Assembly (NCBI GenBank): GCA_002914805.1 | Contig: JXTB01000114.1 | Coordinates: forward strand, 489,128-553,127 | Direction of reading: 5' to 3' | Length of the DNA: 64,000 nucleotides | From: Parasponia andersonii | Lineage: Eukaryota; Streptophyta; Magnoliopsida; Rosales; Cannabaceae | Shown here: one piece after another, positions 12,132 through 27,611 of the stretch | How positions within the stretch are numbered: position 1 is the first letter of the stretch | Layout of the letters: the number at the start of each line of letters is the position of its first letter | Position numbers and translations under genes: made by a program | Notes under the pieces: generated by a model | What the model was told of the DNA's origin: nothing | Databases searched by the model: none | The model's input: the letters and a program-made list of their open reading frames with translations, nothing else

Positions 12132-12139
12132 TATATAAA
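12132..12139 (+). promoter_or_regulatory. TATA box of the XTH gene
   Basis: TATATAAA lies about 110 bases before the XTH ATG at 12249, a normal plant distance allowing for a 5' UTR. The region between has no other ATG. Confidence 0.6.
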
Positions 12140-12248
12140 GACATTCAAACCCCAAGACAAGAGTAACCGCAGTCCTCATTTCAACAAAAAAAACACATAT
12201 AAGTTGATAAGATAAAAGGGCACATTATTGGTTGGTTTGAGGTCGAAA

Positions 12249-13574
12249 ATGGCGACTGGTTTACGAGTTGTTTTCATAGCTCTATGCCTCTTTGCACTTG
12301 ATCAAGTTCGCGTTGATGCAAAGGTTTCAAAGAGCATGTATATCACCTGGGGTAAGCAACATGCAACTATTTCAGGAGATGGTGAAGATCTTCAGCTTGT
12401 GCTTGATCAAACTTCAGGTAATTCGATGCTTTCTAAGAATTCAAAATTGTTGCATTCTAATAATAAAGAGTTTTACAAGAAAAAGTAAGTCTATACCTAT
12501 GATATGATAACAACATTAGAAATAGTGGCATTAAGCAGGAAATAAGATGATATAGAAGGTTCAAGACTGCTTATGAATTCTGACACTTAGTTTCATTCCA
12601 GGGTCTGCTGCTCAAACAAAGAGAGGTTTCTTATTTGGTAGCATTGAGATGCTCATCAAGTTGGTACCTGGAAATTCTGCAGGAACTGTCACAGCCTACT
12701 ATGTAAGATATTATAACAATACAAAGTTCAAAGTTTTTCATAGGTTATCATAAGCTTAGAAACTATAGATCATGAAAGTATAACTCATTGTCCTTTCCTC
12801 CATTGATATAACCACCTGAATAGAGAATGGTCTAAATCTAATTCTCCATACTCAAATCTCTGCAGGCATCCTCCACTGGAGACAGCCATGATGAGATCGA
12901 TTTCGAGTTCTTAGGAAACGTTTCAGGACAACCTTACATTGTCCACACAAACATCTACACACAAGGAAAAGGAAGCAGGGAACAGCAATTCTACCTCTGG
13001 TTTGACCCAACAGCTAATTTCCACAACTACACCATTCATTGGAACCCCACCGAGATTGTGTAAGTTCCGAAAAATAAAATGAACGTTGTATATTTGCACT
13101 ACTTGATAAAGAAGTAGCATTTTAACAAATTCTAAACTATATCGACTCTACCAATGTGATCTCAGGTGGTACATTGATGGTCTGCCAATCCGGGTTTTCC
13201 GAAACTATGAAAAGGAAGGGATTCCATACCCGAACAAGCAAGGGATGAGAGTTTACGCCAGCTTATGGAATGCAGATAACTGGGCAACCAGAGGTGGGCT
13301 GGAGAAGATTGACTGGAAGAGCTCGCCGTTCACAGCTAGGTTCCGCCGGTTCAGGGCAAAAGCCTGCAAGTGGGATGGACCAGTGAGCATTAGCCAATGT
13401 GCCTCTAGTACCCCAGCAAATTGGTGGACTTCCCCTGTTTACAAGCAGTTGAGCAGTACCAAGTTGGGCCAGCTGAATTGGGTCAGAAGCAATCACATGA
13501 TCTATGATTACTGCAAAGATACTAAAAGGTTCAATGGGCAGATGCCACCAGAATGTTTCAAGCAGCAGTTTTGA
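12249..13574 (+). CDS. XTH: Xyloglucan endotransglucosylase/hydrolase (GH16)
   Basis: Four exons (12249-12417, 12602-12702, 12866-13059, 13166-13574) give 290 residues, a usual XTH length. The ATG at 12249 opens a hydrophobic signal peptide (about residues 1-24), so the enzyme enters the secretory route to the cell wall, where the family cuts and rejoins xyloglucan. The GH16 active site [10 protein letters not shown] is intact at residues 98-107, with nucleophile Glu100 and acid/base Glu104. It is followed by Asn108-Val-Ser, the conserved N-glycosylation site of XTHs. The C-terminal XET domain is present with its cysteines ([25 protein letters not shown]). Membership in the main group I/II clade is inferred from the motif set. 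An upstream in-frame TTG at 12228 is not needed as a start. Confidence 0.95.
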
Positions 13575-14156
13575 GGTGATAAACCATAAAGATATAGACA
13601 TAACATGTCTCTCTAATGATGCTGCTACCTGAAGTTCTAACTATTTGTCCAATTCACAGCTTCAAAATAAATTCTCTCTGTGCTGGTTTTTGTAATTTTT
13701 TTACTGGGGTAATTTCTACCCCTACTCTCAAAGTTCAAACTGTTTCATTGTTATAAATTTGTGATTAATACATGTTGATCTCGTTCTTGTATTTCAGTTG
13801 TTTTATTTTTATTTATTTATTTTCCGAACAAATGCACTTGGTCAATCGAAACATACAATAAATGGAGAAATGCACATTTGGAAAGATAATACTGTGTTTC
13901 CGGATTTGCAAAAGTTGTACAAGATTCATATACTATTCTGAAGATTTGAAAATTGTTTTATCCTAACAAATTGTTAAAAGATAAAATAGTTTCCAAATTT
14001 GAAAAGGATCAAAATTGTATGCCAAACGGGCTGTAGCATTTGCAGATTGATCATTTTTTTTTTTTCAATAACATTATCTCAGGATAATCTATGCACGCAA
14101 AATATCAGTAAAAGAAATCAACTGGTAAAATTTTCATCAAAATTCTTCTATATCTA
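13575..14156. other. XTH 3' UTR and spacer
   Basis: Probable XTH 3' UTR for the first 200 bases or so, then AT-rich spacer. No gene was seen. Confidence 0.5.
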
Positions 14157-14460
14157 TTTGAAACGACAATAACACCAGAACGACAACATACATTGATGAC
14201 AATTTCATGGACACGGCAATAATTTCAAAAACGAGATTTACGTGGAGTGAAAACTAATGGCAATAACGGTAAAACGACAATAGCCCACTAAACGATTTTA
14301 TCTGTGTGAAACGACAATACTTATGCAAACGGCAAGATCAATTAAAATGATCACTTTCAAACAACAGAAGTTAGAAAACAACATAAAAATTGAACGACAA
14401 TATTGTAAAAAACGATGATATCTTTTAAAGAACATGTATGGAAAACGACAACAATTATAG
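14157..14460. repeat. Cluster of degenerate ACGACAAT-type motifs
   Basis: About a dozen copies of a motif close to AAACGACAATA occur at irregular spacing on the plus strand, for example near 14161, 14180, 14212, 14271, 14305, 14393 and 14443. The cluster abuts the left end of the hAT element, whose own first bases (GGGCGACAATATGGG) resemble the motif. Confidence 0.6.
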
Positions 14461-14536
14461 CCTCAATAACAAAAATATAGGGGCGACAATATGGGTCAAA
14501 CACGATAATACGACTCGAAATCCGCACGACATAAAC

Positions 14537-16334
14537 TGTTAGGGTTTATGCCCTAAAAGTATATATATTTTGGATATTTGCTGAATTAATAAAATGACAT
14601 TTTTTTTATTTGAATTTGTGCATAATTTATATGCCTTTAAATATCAGAAAATCCCTAGTTTATTTATGTGACCATAAATTTAGTATATAAATGTTATATG
14701 CATGAGGATTAAATTTATGGATAATAAACTAAATATAGTCCGTAATAATTAATTAAAGTTTGGGATCTTTAATTAAATATTATTAGTATGGTCCATTAAC
14801 ATTGAGAATGTAATAGTTTTATCCGGACTATTGATGTGTTGACATCACAATGGAGGTACTTTATATAATTCGATTATATAGGACTGGACCAGACATGTTT
14901 TGAATCTCACATAAATTCCGTTAACTATTGAGAGTTCAAATAATGTCATTAGATGATCATATGTAGATCAATCTTAATCCTGAGTAGTTATAGACTCCTA
15001 TTTATAACATTATGTTCTTTGACATACTTGTTAAAGGTTTGTTTTTTAAACAGATCGAAATATTTGTATCTTGGGAGCATGATGAAATGAGTAGCTGGGA
15101 ATGTAACTTACAGATATGGAATCCATTCCTTCCATTAGGAAGCTAGAAAGATGATTCCCTTGTGTATTTATTCAGGACTTAAACAGTTTGAGTACTCAAT
15201 TTATAATAGATTTATAAATTAATTGTTCATTAGAGAATCAATGGTACACAAGGATTAAGATGTAATTGGAGAGGTAAACAGAACTTGACCTAGCTCCAAT
15301 TATGAATTGTCTATGGAGGATTGAACTACATGTAATGATTAAATCGATGGACTGCTCGCTGTTTTCTGAGTAAATTAATTCTGTAACTTCAAGAGTGCAA
15401 TTCCAGATTTTTAGTGGAGTAATACTGGAATTAATAAATTAGACAAATTAATTAAAGAGTTTAATTAATTGTCATAATTTATTGGAGCTTGAATTACAGG
15501 TCCACAGATCCCCAATTCCACCTCTTATAAACACTGTACTGGATGTTACATTATTTCTGTTACTGCACATTTTGTTAAGATAAATAGTATATCTATTAGT
15601 AATTAATAATTGTTATTAATTAATTACTTAATTAATTTTGAATTAATTAATTTAAATTTATGGAGAGATAAGTTTCCTAATTTATTTAAATTTTGAATTT
15701 AAAAATATCTAATTATGAGATAATTAGATAAATAGAAATTGAGAAACTGACTGAAAGTGAAATAGTTATCTACTAGTTTATATAGATATAGATATATATT
15801 AATTAATTAATTAGATTAATTAATTTAAATATATATATATATAAAATCATTTTTTTTAAAAAGGAAACTCACGTTTCCTATAAACAAAAGGTAACGTTTT
15901 TTTTTAAAAGTTATATATATATATATATATATTGATTTGATTAATATAATTATTTATTAAATAGTTTAATAAATAGATATATATATATATTTATATAAGG
16001 TGAAACCCTAGCAGAAGACTGAATAGTATGTATTATTTTCTATAGAGCCTTCATAAANCAAGTGCCTAAAGTGTGTGAGTTTAAGAAATTGTACGCAACG
16101 CCCACACGTTCATCTAGTTGTGCTTGAGGCTTGGATTGGAAGATCGTGATTTAGAAGATAATAAAGCTAGGATCTGCTGATAGGCTACAAGAGGTATTAG
16201 ATCTATTCTCTTTGTATGTTCCTATTTGCTATGAATTAATACTATGCACTCATATAGTCAATTGTTTTGAGAAAATTTTTTGAATATTCCTGGGCCAATC
16301 TTCAGCTGCGAAAAAATCGTTTTTAAATCTAACA
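14537..16334. mobile_element. Solo LTR with 5-bp target duplication
   Basis: The segment starts TGTTAGGG and ends ATCTAACA, giving the TG...CA termini and the TGTTAG/CTAACA inverted hexamers of an LTR. It is flanked by TAAAC on both sides (14532-14536 and 16335-16339). About 1.8 kb, AT-rich, with no pol-like frames inside and no second LTR copy. The simplest reading is a full element reduced to one LTR by recombination. The single unresolved base at 16058 lies inside. A related but diverged sequence is at 46640-48130. Orientation and superfamily are not certain. Confidence 0.75.
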
Positions 16335-16339
16335 TAAAC

Positions 16340-18228
16340 AGGTTTGGGTTTTGCCTAAACGAGTTCGGGTCATTTTCAGGTTGACCAATCTAACCCGTTT
16401 ATTAAATATGTCATTTTCGGGTTCACCCGTATAACTTGAAAATGATATGATTTAACTCATTTAAAAATAAATTGGTATTTTTATAATTTATACTTGTTTT
16501 ATACTTGGGCTTGCCTTTACACATTAGATATTTCTTCTAGCCCAAATTCTCAATGAAGCCTAATCCATCATCTCTAACCTTAACAATAAATCAGATGATT
16601 CGTATTACTAATTCCATCTTTTATTCTTTTTGAGTCTACGATCTCTACTTCTCTAGTTTGCTCTCCCTGCCGCCACTTTCATTTTTCTTTCTTCATCTCA
16701 TTCTCTCTAATAGATCTAAGACTCATCTACTCTACAACCCATAGCTAGCCAAGGATGTTAAAGACAAACCCGATGAAGCCAATCGAAGCTTCGAGTCTTT
16801 CAAGCTTTTTGTCGACGGCCTAAGCCTCCAAGAATAGAGGATTGCTCTCATTCTTCAATTTTGATCACTAACTTTGGTAACGGAACACACCATCCACGTA
16901 TGTACCATATATATATATTTATTTATTTTCTTTCATTTTTTTGGAGATTTTTTATATGATTTCAAGTGAAACTTGAGTGTGGTTGACAGTTGAGTGAGTT
17001 GTTTTGTGCTAGTGTGAATTTGTTTTTGAGTTTAGTTTATGATGTTTGATTTGTCAGAAAACAGAGAAATAAAAGAGAACTAACATCTTTATAATAAAAT
17101 AATATGAAGATTCTTGTTTCTTGAAATGTGGATGAGCTTTTATGATTATGTTTTTTTCGAGTAATTTGATTGAATATACTGATTGTAGTTCTCTAGTTAT
17201 GGAAACTAGATATTCTATGTTAAAAGAAAGAAAAAGGTAGAAAAATCACATGGTATTCCCACTGAATAATGAAACTTGAAATTCTGAAACTGAAAAGTCA
17301 CGAACAAATTATGGAATGTCTTCTCTACCAATGTCAGACCAGATCCTCGCTAGAACTCAACCTTTCAATCAATGCTTGAAGGGAAGCAAAAAGAAGAGCT
17401 CCACCCACTAATTCTAGAGCCATCTTCTCTTCAGTTAGTTTTTTTTTTCACAAGGAAAAGAAATTCAAAGAAAGCAAAACAGAAAATTCGGATAGCTATA
17501 AATGTTAATTAAATCTGTTTGAGATTGGTTACAATCATAAAACTAAGAGCACTACGTATTGTTTAATAATTTGACTATTTGTCTTCTTTTCTCATTCCTT
17601 CCTTGCTTTCTCATAATACTACTTATTTTGGCAGATGCAAGTCAACTTTTTTGCGACACTCTTCATTAGTTTTATGAAAAAAAATTAGAAAGATTTAGAT
17701 AAAGCTTAACACTTAATATAATAATATTCTTTAGTAGAATAGGTAGCCAGGCCACAAAGTTTAGTCATATTAATTTTCATGATAGCATAATTATATTACA
17801 TGGTTGATAAGCAATTAATGGATTCCTTCTAAATTTTTGATGGATTAGGATGTTAATGGAGAATGATGTTATGAATCCACTAAGGTATATAAGAAGTCTT
17901 GTTGTTATTCAAAAGGTTGAGTTACGTTAATTTGCAAAATTTAATTACATAGTTGATAAGTAATTAATGGAGTGTTTCCAAATTTTTGATAGGTTAGGAT
18001 GTTAATAGAGGATGATGTCATGAATCCATTAGGGTATATAAGAAGTTTTGTTATTATTAGAAAGATAATACTAACTAGATGACAAGAATGCGAGTCAATC
18101 ATTTTTCTAAGAGCCTTTGTTTTTTTACTACATATTCAATCAACTTTTTTTTTTTTCATTTTTTGTTTAATAATTCCCATATATTATTTCCCGTGTTAAC
18201 TAAATTAACTTTCATCTTTATTTGTAGA
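16340..18228 (+). other. hAT element 5' region: leader and promoter
   Basis: Non-coding part of the element between its subterminal repeats and the transposase frame. It includes a duplicated TATA-bearing segment and, just before the ATG at 18229, an acceptor-like TTTGTAG, which suggests a spliced 5' leader. Confidence 0.45.
17790..18060 (+). repeat. Duplicated promoter-like segment (149-bp offset)
   Basis: Two diverged copies of about 110 bp are offset by 149 bases: GTTGATAAGCAATTAATGG at 17803 matches GTTGATAAGTAATTAATGG at 17952, and GGTATATAAGAAG at 17884 matches the same string at 18033. Each copy carries the TATA-like TATATAA, so the transposase may once have had two start regions. Confidence 0.7.
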
Positions 18229-20225
18229 ATGAAGAATAATAAACCGATTAATATTGACTTAGGTGTTGATGAAAGTCATGATGAGTTTGAGTCAAGAAGT
18301 GAGACTAAGTCTAATCGTCAGCCAACACGTAAGAGGAAGCTAACCTCAGAAGTTTGGAATCATTTTGATGTGTTACCTGTTGGTGAAGACAAAAAGCAAA
18401 GGGCTAAGTGTAAGAAATGTGGTTCAGTGTACCTTTCTGATAGTAAATATAGGATAGGTAACTTAAAACGCTACCTTGACTCTTGTGTTAGGAGAGATAC
18501 TACTGATATAGATTAATCAATAATATCTCGTGAAATGACTCTTCATAGTCGTAAAATAGTTCCTGAAAAGTTTCGTAATTTGATGACTCAAGCTATTGTA
18601 AAGTATCACTTATCTTTTCAATTTGTTGAGTATGAAGGAATCATAACTTTGTTTGACTTTGTGTGTCCTGAAATAACACTAGTATCTAGGAACACTGCAA
18701 AAGCTGATGCACTTAAAGTTTACAGTAAAAAAAAGACAAGAATCAAAAGTTTGTTAGGGACTGTTCTAGGTAGAATTTGTTTCACATCTGATGGGTGGTC
18801 TTTTTTAACCAGTGATGGGTATATTTGTCTAACTGCACACTATGTAGATACCGATTGGAAGTTACAAAAAAAAGTTTCGAACTTTAGTTTTATGCCATAT
18901 CCACATAATAGAATAATACTATCTGAAAAGCTTTATAACATGTTTTTGAATGGGGGTTGAAAATAAGGTTTTTAGTGTGACTTTAGATAACTCTACTGCA
19001 AATGATGCTTCAATTGACATGTTGAAAGAACAACTATATTTGAAAGGATTTCTACTTTGCAAATGTGATTTCTTTCACATGAGATGTTGTGCACATATAT
19101 TAAATTTGATTGTGCAAGATGGATCAAAGGAAATTGATACTTCAATTGTTAAGATACGTGATATTGTGAAATATCTTAAATACTCACAAGTTAGGAAGTA
19201 AAAATTTGAAGAGTGTGTCAATTTAGTATCAGTAGGCAGCAAGAAAGGATTATGTCACGATGTGAGTACGAGGTGGAATTCTACCTTTCTAATGCTTTAG
19301 AATGCTTTATGTTACCATCGTGCTTTTCAATATTTAGAATTGAGTGATTCCAACTATAAGCATTGTCCTTCGGTACAAGAATGCGAGAAAATTGAAAAGA
19401 TTACAAAATTTTTAAAGATGTTTCATGATGCAACTCTTGAGTTCTTAGGCTCAAAGTATCCTACAACAAATTTATACTTTCCTACCATTTATAAGTATTA
19501 TCTAACATTAAAGCATTACAAAGAGAAGAGTGATGATGAATACATAACGTTTATGGCATCTCGCATGTGGACAAAATTTCAAAAATATTGGTCTGAGTTT
19601 AATGTGACATTGGCCATAGGATGTATTTTGGATCCTCGTTACAAGCTAAAAACAGTTGAACTTGTGTATAAAAAGATTTATAGAAAGGATTTCGTAGAGC
19701 TATTTAAGAAAGTAAAAGAGAAGTTGGAGCTTTTGTTCAATGAATATAAATCTCAATCAGTAGTAAGTTTGGCAAGTTCTTCATAACAAACTACTTTTGT
19801 TAAACCAAGAAGACATGTGGGAAGTATCGATGATGAAACTTCAAGGTATATGTTAGTATTTAATAATTTACATATGTTATTTTCTTAGTGCTATGCATAT
19901 AAAAGTGTTTAATTATATGTTTTTTGATTTAGGAATTTGATGAGATAGATTTGGAGTTTTCTTCTTTTAGTCAGAAAACACAATTGGAGCTTTACTTTGA
20001 TGAGCTAAGATTTGAAAGAAATTCAAATTTAGATATCTTTGCCTTTTGGAAATCTAATCATTTTTTTTATCCCAAGCTTTCTAAAATAGCTCGTGATGTC
20101 TTGAGTATTCCCATTTCAATAGTCCCTTTTGAATTTACCTTTAGTGTTGGTGAACGTGTGCTCGATCAATATCGTAGTACACTTAAACCTACTATTACTG
20201 AAGCAATTATCTATGCAAGAGATTA
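18229..20225 (+). pseudogene. hAT transposase relic (BED finger, RNase-H-like fold, dimerisation domain)
   Basis: The start ATG at 18229 opens a basic region and a BED zinc finger (SEVWNHFDV, then CKKCGSVY). A later part shows the hAT core text FTSDGWSFLTSDGY, then RCCAHILNLIVQDG, DVSTRWNSTF and CILDPRYK, and finally the hAT C-terminal dimerisation region around LSIPISIVPFEFTFSVGERV. Breaks: in-frame TAA at 18514-18516, a frame change near 18950-18960, TAA at 19199-19201, a stop near 19298 and TAA at 19783-19785. A plausible intron lies at about 19845-19933. The relation is to plant RICESLEEPER-type transposases. It cannot encode a working enzyme. Confidence 0.85.
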
Positions 20226-20849
20226 GTTATATGGTGCAAAAGGTAACATTGTACATTTTACTTTATTGTGTGACTCTTTCTTTCTATATTAACTAAATTA
20301 ACTTCTATGTTTTTCATGTAGTTTCTCGTTCTTTAAGTTCGACTGAAATGATGGATGAGCTCACAAAGAATGTGTGCCAACTTAGTTTGTATGAAGGTGA
20401 AATGCTGCTTAAGTTCAAGTTCAGTTGCATTTGAAAAATGACTTTTAGAAAAATGTAATAACTTGTGCTTATTTGGACTATTCTATGTTTGGATTATGTT
20501 TTTAGATTCTTATTTGGACTTTTCATGCTTTGGATGATGTTTTTGGATTCTTATTTGGACTTTTCATACTTTAGATTATATTTTTATATTTTTATTTAGA
20601 CTTTTTATGCTTTGAATTATGTCTAGATGTTGTTTGTCGATCAGGTTAAAAATATGATAAATGTATCAAACAAGTGCTAAGTGTATCAAACGAGTTAACA
20701 TAACACGACACGACCCATTTATAAACGTGTTTGGCGGGTCGTGTCGTGTCAACCCGTATATAAACAGATCGTGTTTGAGTTTTAAATTTTGACACATTTA
20801 TTAAATGAATTGTGTTCGTGTCAAGAATTTACCTATAATGTCTGAAACT

Positions 20850-21210
20850 CGACACGACACGAAACCAAGAAAAAAACACCAAAACAAACACAGACGAAAA
20901 GAAAGATAACAAAACGACAAGAGAGATACAAAAAAAACAAAAAGAAAAAATAGAGAAACAAAGTACACAGAAAACAACACACGGAAAAGACAAACAAAAC
21001 CAACAAAAAAAGCAAAGAAAAAATATACCAAAACGACAACAACAAAGAAAACGAAAACCAAAATACCAAACCACAAAAAAGAGATACAACTATATAAAGA
21101 ACGAAAACAAAATCCAAAAAAACAACAAAAAAAACAATCAAAAAAAAAAAAAAACAAACAAAAAAAAAGCACAAAAAAGAAAAAAAAAAAAAAAAAAAAC
21201 CCTCCCCTGA
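20850..21210. other. Strongly strand-asymmetric, nearly T-free tract
   Basis: For about 350 bases the plus strand is mostly A with some C and G and very few T, ending in long A runs. On the minus strand this T/G-rich sequence would form the immediate 3' flank of the TMEM234-like gene. The long frames it gives on the minus strand are Phe/Val/Leu/Cys-rich composition artefacts. Confidence 0.8.
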
Positions 21211-21232
21211 AGGAGATTCACAGCAGAGGTGG

Positions 21233-21640
21233 CTATGAAATACAGAGCCAAACGCCCAGAACAATTAAAACCGTACCAAGGAAAGCAAAACCCAGGTGAG
21301 TACTTTCGCCTAAGAGGACGCCGAACACGGCGGTGGCGGCGAACGTGGTGGCGTTGGTGACGGGCACTGCCAGCGAGATTGGCGTGTGGCTCAGAATCGC
21401 AAAGAAAGTAGCCGACGCCGAGAGGTTTATCAAGAACGGAACGCTGTACTGCCAGATCAAGATGAGCTTCACCCACCTGCCGATCGAGGCCCGGATCCGA
21501 CCGAGCGGGTTCCGGGTCGGGTCGGATCGATGGGGTGATTTGAGGGCTTGGTCCCATATGACTGCGCCGCGCCGCATGAGGGCGTTGGTGGCTCCCCAGA
21601 CCAGGCCTACCGCCACCATCTTCTCTGTGTCTCCCACCAT
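21233..21640 (-). CDS. TMEM234-like small membrane protein
   Basis: A single-exon frame of 135 residues from ATG (21640-21638) to TAG (21235-21233). It starts MVGDTEKMVAVGLVWGATNA, a first hydrophobic helix with the drug/metabolite-transporter-like GLVWGATNALMRRG signature of the TMEM234 family. Three more hydrophobic segments follow (roughly residues 62-80, 85-104 and 112-134), giving four predicted helices. The family's biochemical role is poorly known; it sits in the EamA/DMT superfamily. A GTG 12 bases upstream is in frame but unnecessary. The coding region is markedly GC-richer than the DNA on both sides, and the 3' side runs straight into the T-free tract. No intron is seen. Confidence 0.85.
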   Translation of the reverse strand: MVGDTEKMVAVGLVWGATNALMRRGAVIWDQALKSPHRSDPTRNPLGRIRASIGRWVKLILIWQYSVPFLINLSASATFFAILSHTPISLAVPVTNATTFAATAVFGVLLGESTHLGFAFLGTVLIVLGVWLCIS

Positions 21641-21799
21641 TTTGGCTCTCACCGTCTCACTCCGAAGTCCGAGCCTTGTAACAATCCCGAATTTGGTGAA
21701 AATAAAGGGATTGTGCCGATGGTGTCCAATTCCATATTGTAATGAACAAATATTTTATTACATTCTCAACTAATGATGTTAATATTGTTATAATTATTT

Positions 21800-23930
21800 T
21801 TCTTTGAAACAAGTAACAAAAACAAATAATTCTCTAAAAAGTTATGTTAACATCAAATGATATAACTAAAGTAAATATGATATATGATATGATATAAAGA
21901 TAGAGCATTGATTCATCTCAAGAAAAAAATTAAAAAAGATAGGGCAATGATTATCTAAAAGAGGATAAAGCGAAATATAGAGAAGCGTCAAGGCCATTTT
22001 GCTGCTTAGGAGTCGCACGTGGCTATCTAACAGTATATAATGAAAAACAATTTTGAGGGAAAAATATAAAGAAAAATTTTCACATTACATTCATGGGTGT
22101 GAGTTCACAAGTTTAATATTTTTAGTTTGTATAGTGCTAAGTATCCTATTTTGTTTATGGTTTTTATAATGAATGATACCAAAATTGTTATTAAATTTTT
22201 AATATCAATATATGAATAACTATTATTTAATTTTGTATTAAAATTTATTACAAATAAATTAATCATATTTATTAATTAAATGATGTCAATTCACGTATTA
22301 AATGTGGTAGTATGAAAAATTTGATACAAATTTTAAGATACCTAATATTATTATTTTTATAATATATCTAATAAAATAAATAAATTATTACGTTCAATTA
22401 GTGAATTAAAGCTTATATAAATAGGCTAAATGATACTTGTAAGATGATAAATCATATGACATATTATGTTAGATGGCATTAAAAATATGGATAAAAGTAT
22501 AGCATTATTTTTTTATTGTACATGATATAAATTTTTGACAAAATAATTTGTTTCTTTTTCAAGAAAAAAAATGATAATTATGTAAATATAATCACAGATA
22601 TTTTACAAATGAGCAATACTATAAACATTAAAAGTGTCAACACCTTAATAATGTATAATTTTGTTATCTAATATATAACACTAAAAGTGTCCAACACTTC
22701 AATACTATATAATTCAGTTACTTAATTAATAAATCCTATATGATTCTTACTTAAAATACAATTTTAATAATATATAGTGTCTCTTAGCATTACTTTGCAT
22801 TACTCTATACAAATTTGTTCCAACGTATATCCATGACCATAGCACAACCACAGACCTTTTAAATCATTGTATATCACATTCATGTATGCATTAATCTCGC
22901 ATTTGATTGCGAATAGATTCTTCACAACTTTTAAAGAAAGAAATAATTTGTTGCCACCGATTTTTATTTATTTCACTTTTGATCTTTATATGATTCGGAG
23001 AAAGCAGTAAAGAAACTCTGTTGCTTTCTCGCCAGGGGTTAAAAAAAAAAAAATTAGAATATGAGGAGGAAAATCTTATCATATATATATATATATTTTG
23101 CTAAAGAAAATCTTATCATATATATATATATCTATATTTAAAAGAATGTTTGCAATGTGATCACTAATTTAGTTTGGACAAAGCACATCTACCAGTTATG
23201 GTTCCAAATTCCAATTTCGTAACCCACTTTATTTTTTTTAAAAAAAAAAAATAGTATCTACATTTATTCAAAGTTTATCTCTATCTATTACATTCTTTAT
23301 TTCACACACATGAACCATAAGACAGAAGAAACCAATAAATAAATTATTTAAAAAAAAAGAAACCAATAAATAAACAAATAAATAAATAACGCAATTTCCA
23401 CAATCAATTAAATTTAAATTGACAATCTTTAATGGGCCTTTGCTCGCTCACCTACACGTCCAAACAAACACGCATGTGGTTGTCTAATTAGCCAGCCCTT
23501 TCCAGTCTCCCCTTGCCTATTTAATTTCCTCCTCAACCGGGCCCCACTATTTTCTCAAACCTAATAATAATCTCAGGGGCAATACGGTAAAACCGACCTC
23601 CCCCATTCTGTCCAGATTGTGGGAACCCCGATTTTGACGTGGCGAGATGTGATTGGAGACCAAACGACAAACTGACAGTAATGAACAGATAATCCTCGTA
23701 ATAATACATTCCCTCCCTGATTAGAATCCGGAGCTTAACCCGATTTGGATTAGTCAACAAGTCAACGCTATCCACCAACCCCAATTTCCGAAACTGCCCC
23801 TTTACGTTCCTCCTTTTTATCCTCCACCGAGCCCAAAAACCACACAACGTTTCTGGCGACAAAGGTCATCTCTTCTGTTTCTCTCTGTGGCTTCAGGTTT
23901 CTCTCAGCTCTGAAATTCAGTTGTCGGATT
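21800..23930. other. AT-rich spacer and CK1-like gene promoter
   Basis: The left part is AT-rich with poly-A/T and (TA)n tracts (near 23082-23096 and 23119-23132) that form a short direct repeat built on AAAATCTTATCATATATATA. From about 23420 the GC content rises toward the kinase gene, with promoter and 5' leader expected there. An open minus-strand frame at 23533-23862 has no family similarity. Confidence 0.5.
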
Positions 23931-24017
23931 ATTCAAGATTTGGATCCGAATTCAGTAAACCCTAGATTGCTCCGATTCGATGATCTGATTGACCCGATCC
24001 ATTCACTCTCGACGGGC

Positions 24018-27490
<3,473 letters not shown>

Positions 27491-27498
27491 TCTGTAAG

Positions 27499-27611
27499 GT
27501 AATTTTATTTGCTGTTGTTTTTATTGTCATATTATACTTGTAAATATTAAATAAAAAACCGTCATTTCTTTTACATTTATTGTTGTCTGAATATTTTTCA
27601 TTGTGTTTTAG
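27499..27611 (+). other. Probable 3' UTR intron of the CK1-like gene
   Basis: Just after the stop codon, TCTGTAAG is followed by GTAATTTT, and TGTGTTTTAG occurs before CAGCGTCC about 110 bases on. Donor, U-rich interior and acceptor fit a plant intron. An intron this close to the stop should not trigger nonsense-mediated decay. No transcript data. Confidence 0.45.

Larger units (their letters stand above)
14478..20835 (+). mobile_element. Old hAT transposon with broken transposase, interrupted by a solo LTR
   Basis: The left end TAGGGGCGACAATATGGGTC and the right end (minus-strand reading TAGGTAAATTCTTGACAC) share only a weak terminal repeat, and no clear 8-bp target duplication survives. 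Subterminal regions carry the CGACACGACC and AACCCGT texts common in plant hAT elements. A BED-finger hAT transposase relic lies at 18229-20225. If the LTR at 14537-16334 is removed, the flanking hAT text is continuous. Boundaries are approximate. Confidence 0.65.

Noticed and set aside
13263..13601. 112-codon minus-strand frame
   Set aside because: Antisense shadow of the last XTH exon.
20801..21264. Overlapping minus-strand frames giving Phe/Val/Leu/Cys-rich hydrophobic proteins
   Set aside because: They are translations of the T/G-rich low-complexity strand; the true gene there ends at 21233.
21333..21773. 146-codon plus-strand frame
   Set aside because: It is antisense to the TMEM234-like gene and has no family similarity.
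23533..23862. 109-codon minus-strand frame upstream of the kinase
   Set aside because: It lies in the presumed kinase promoter/leader, has no recognisable domain, and its openness fits the locally higher GC content.
23940..24017. N-terminal extension of the CK1-like kinase
   Set aside because: The in-frame upstream stretch has no ATG (it would start at TTG). The ATG at 24018 gives the conserved family start.
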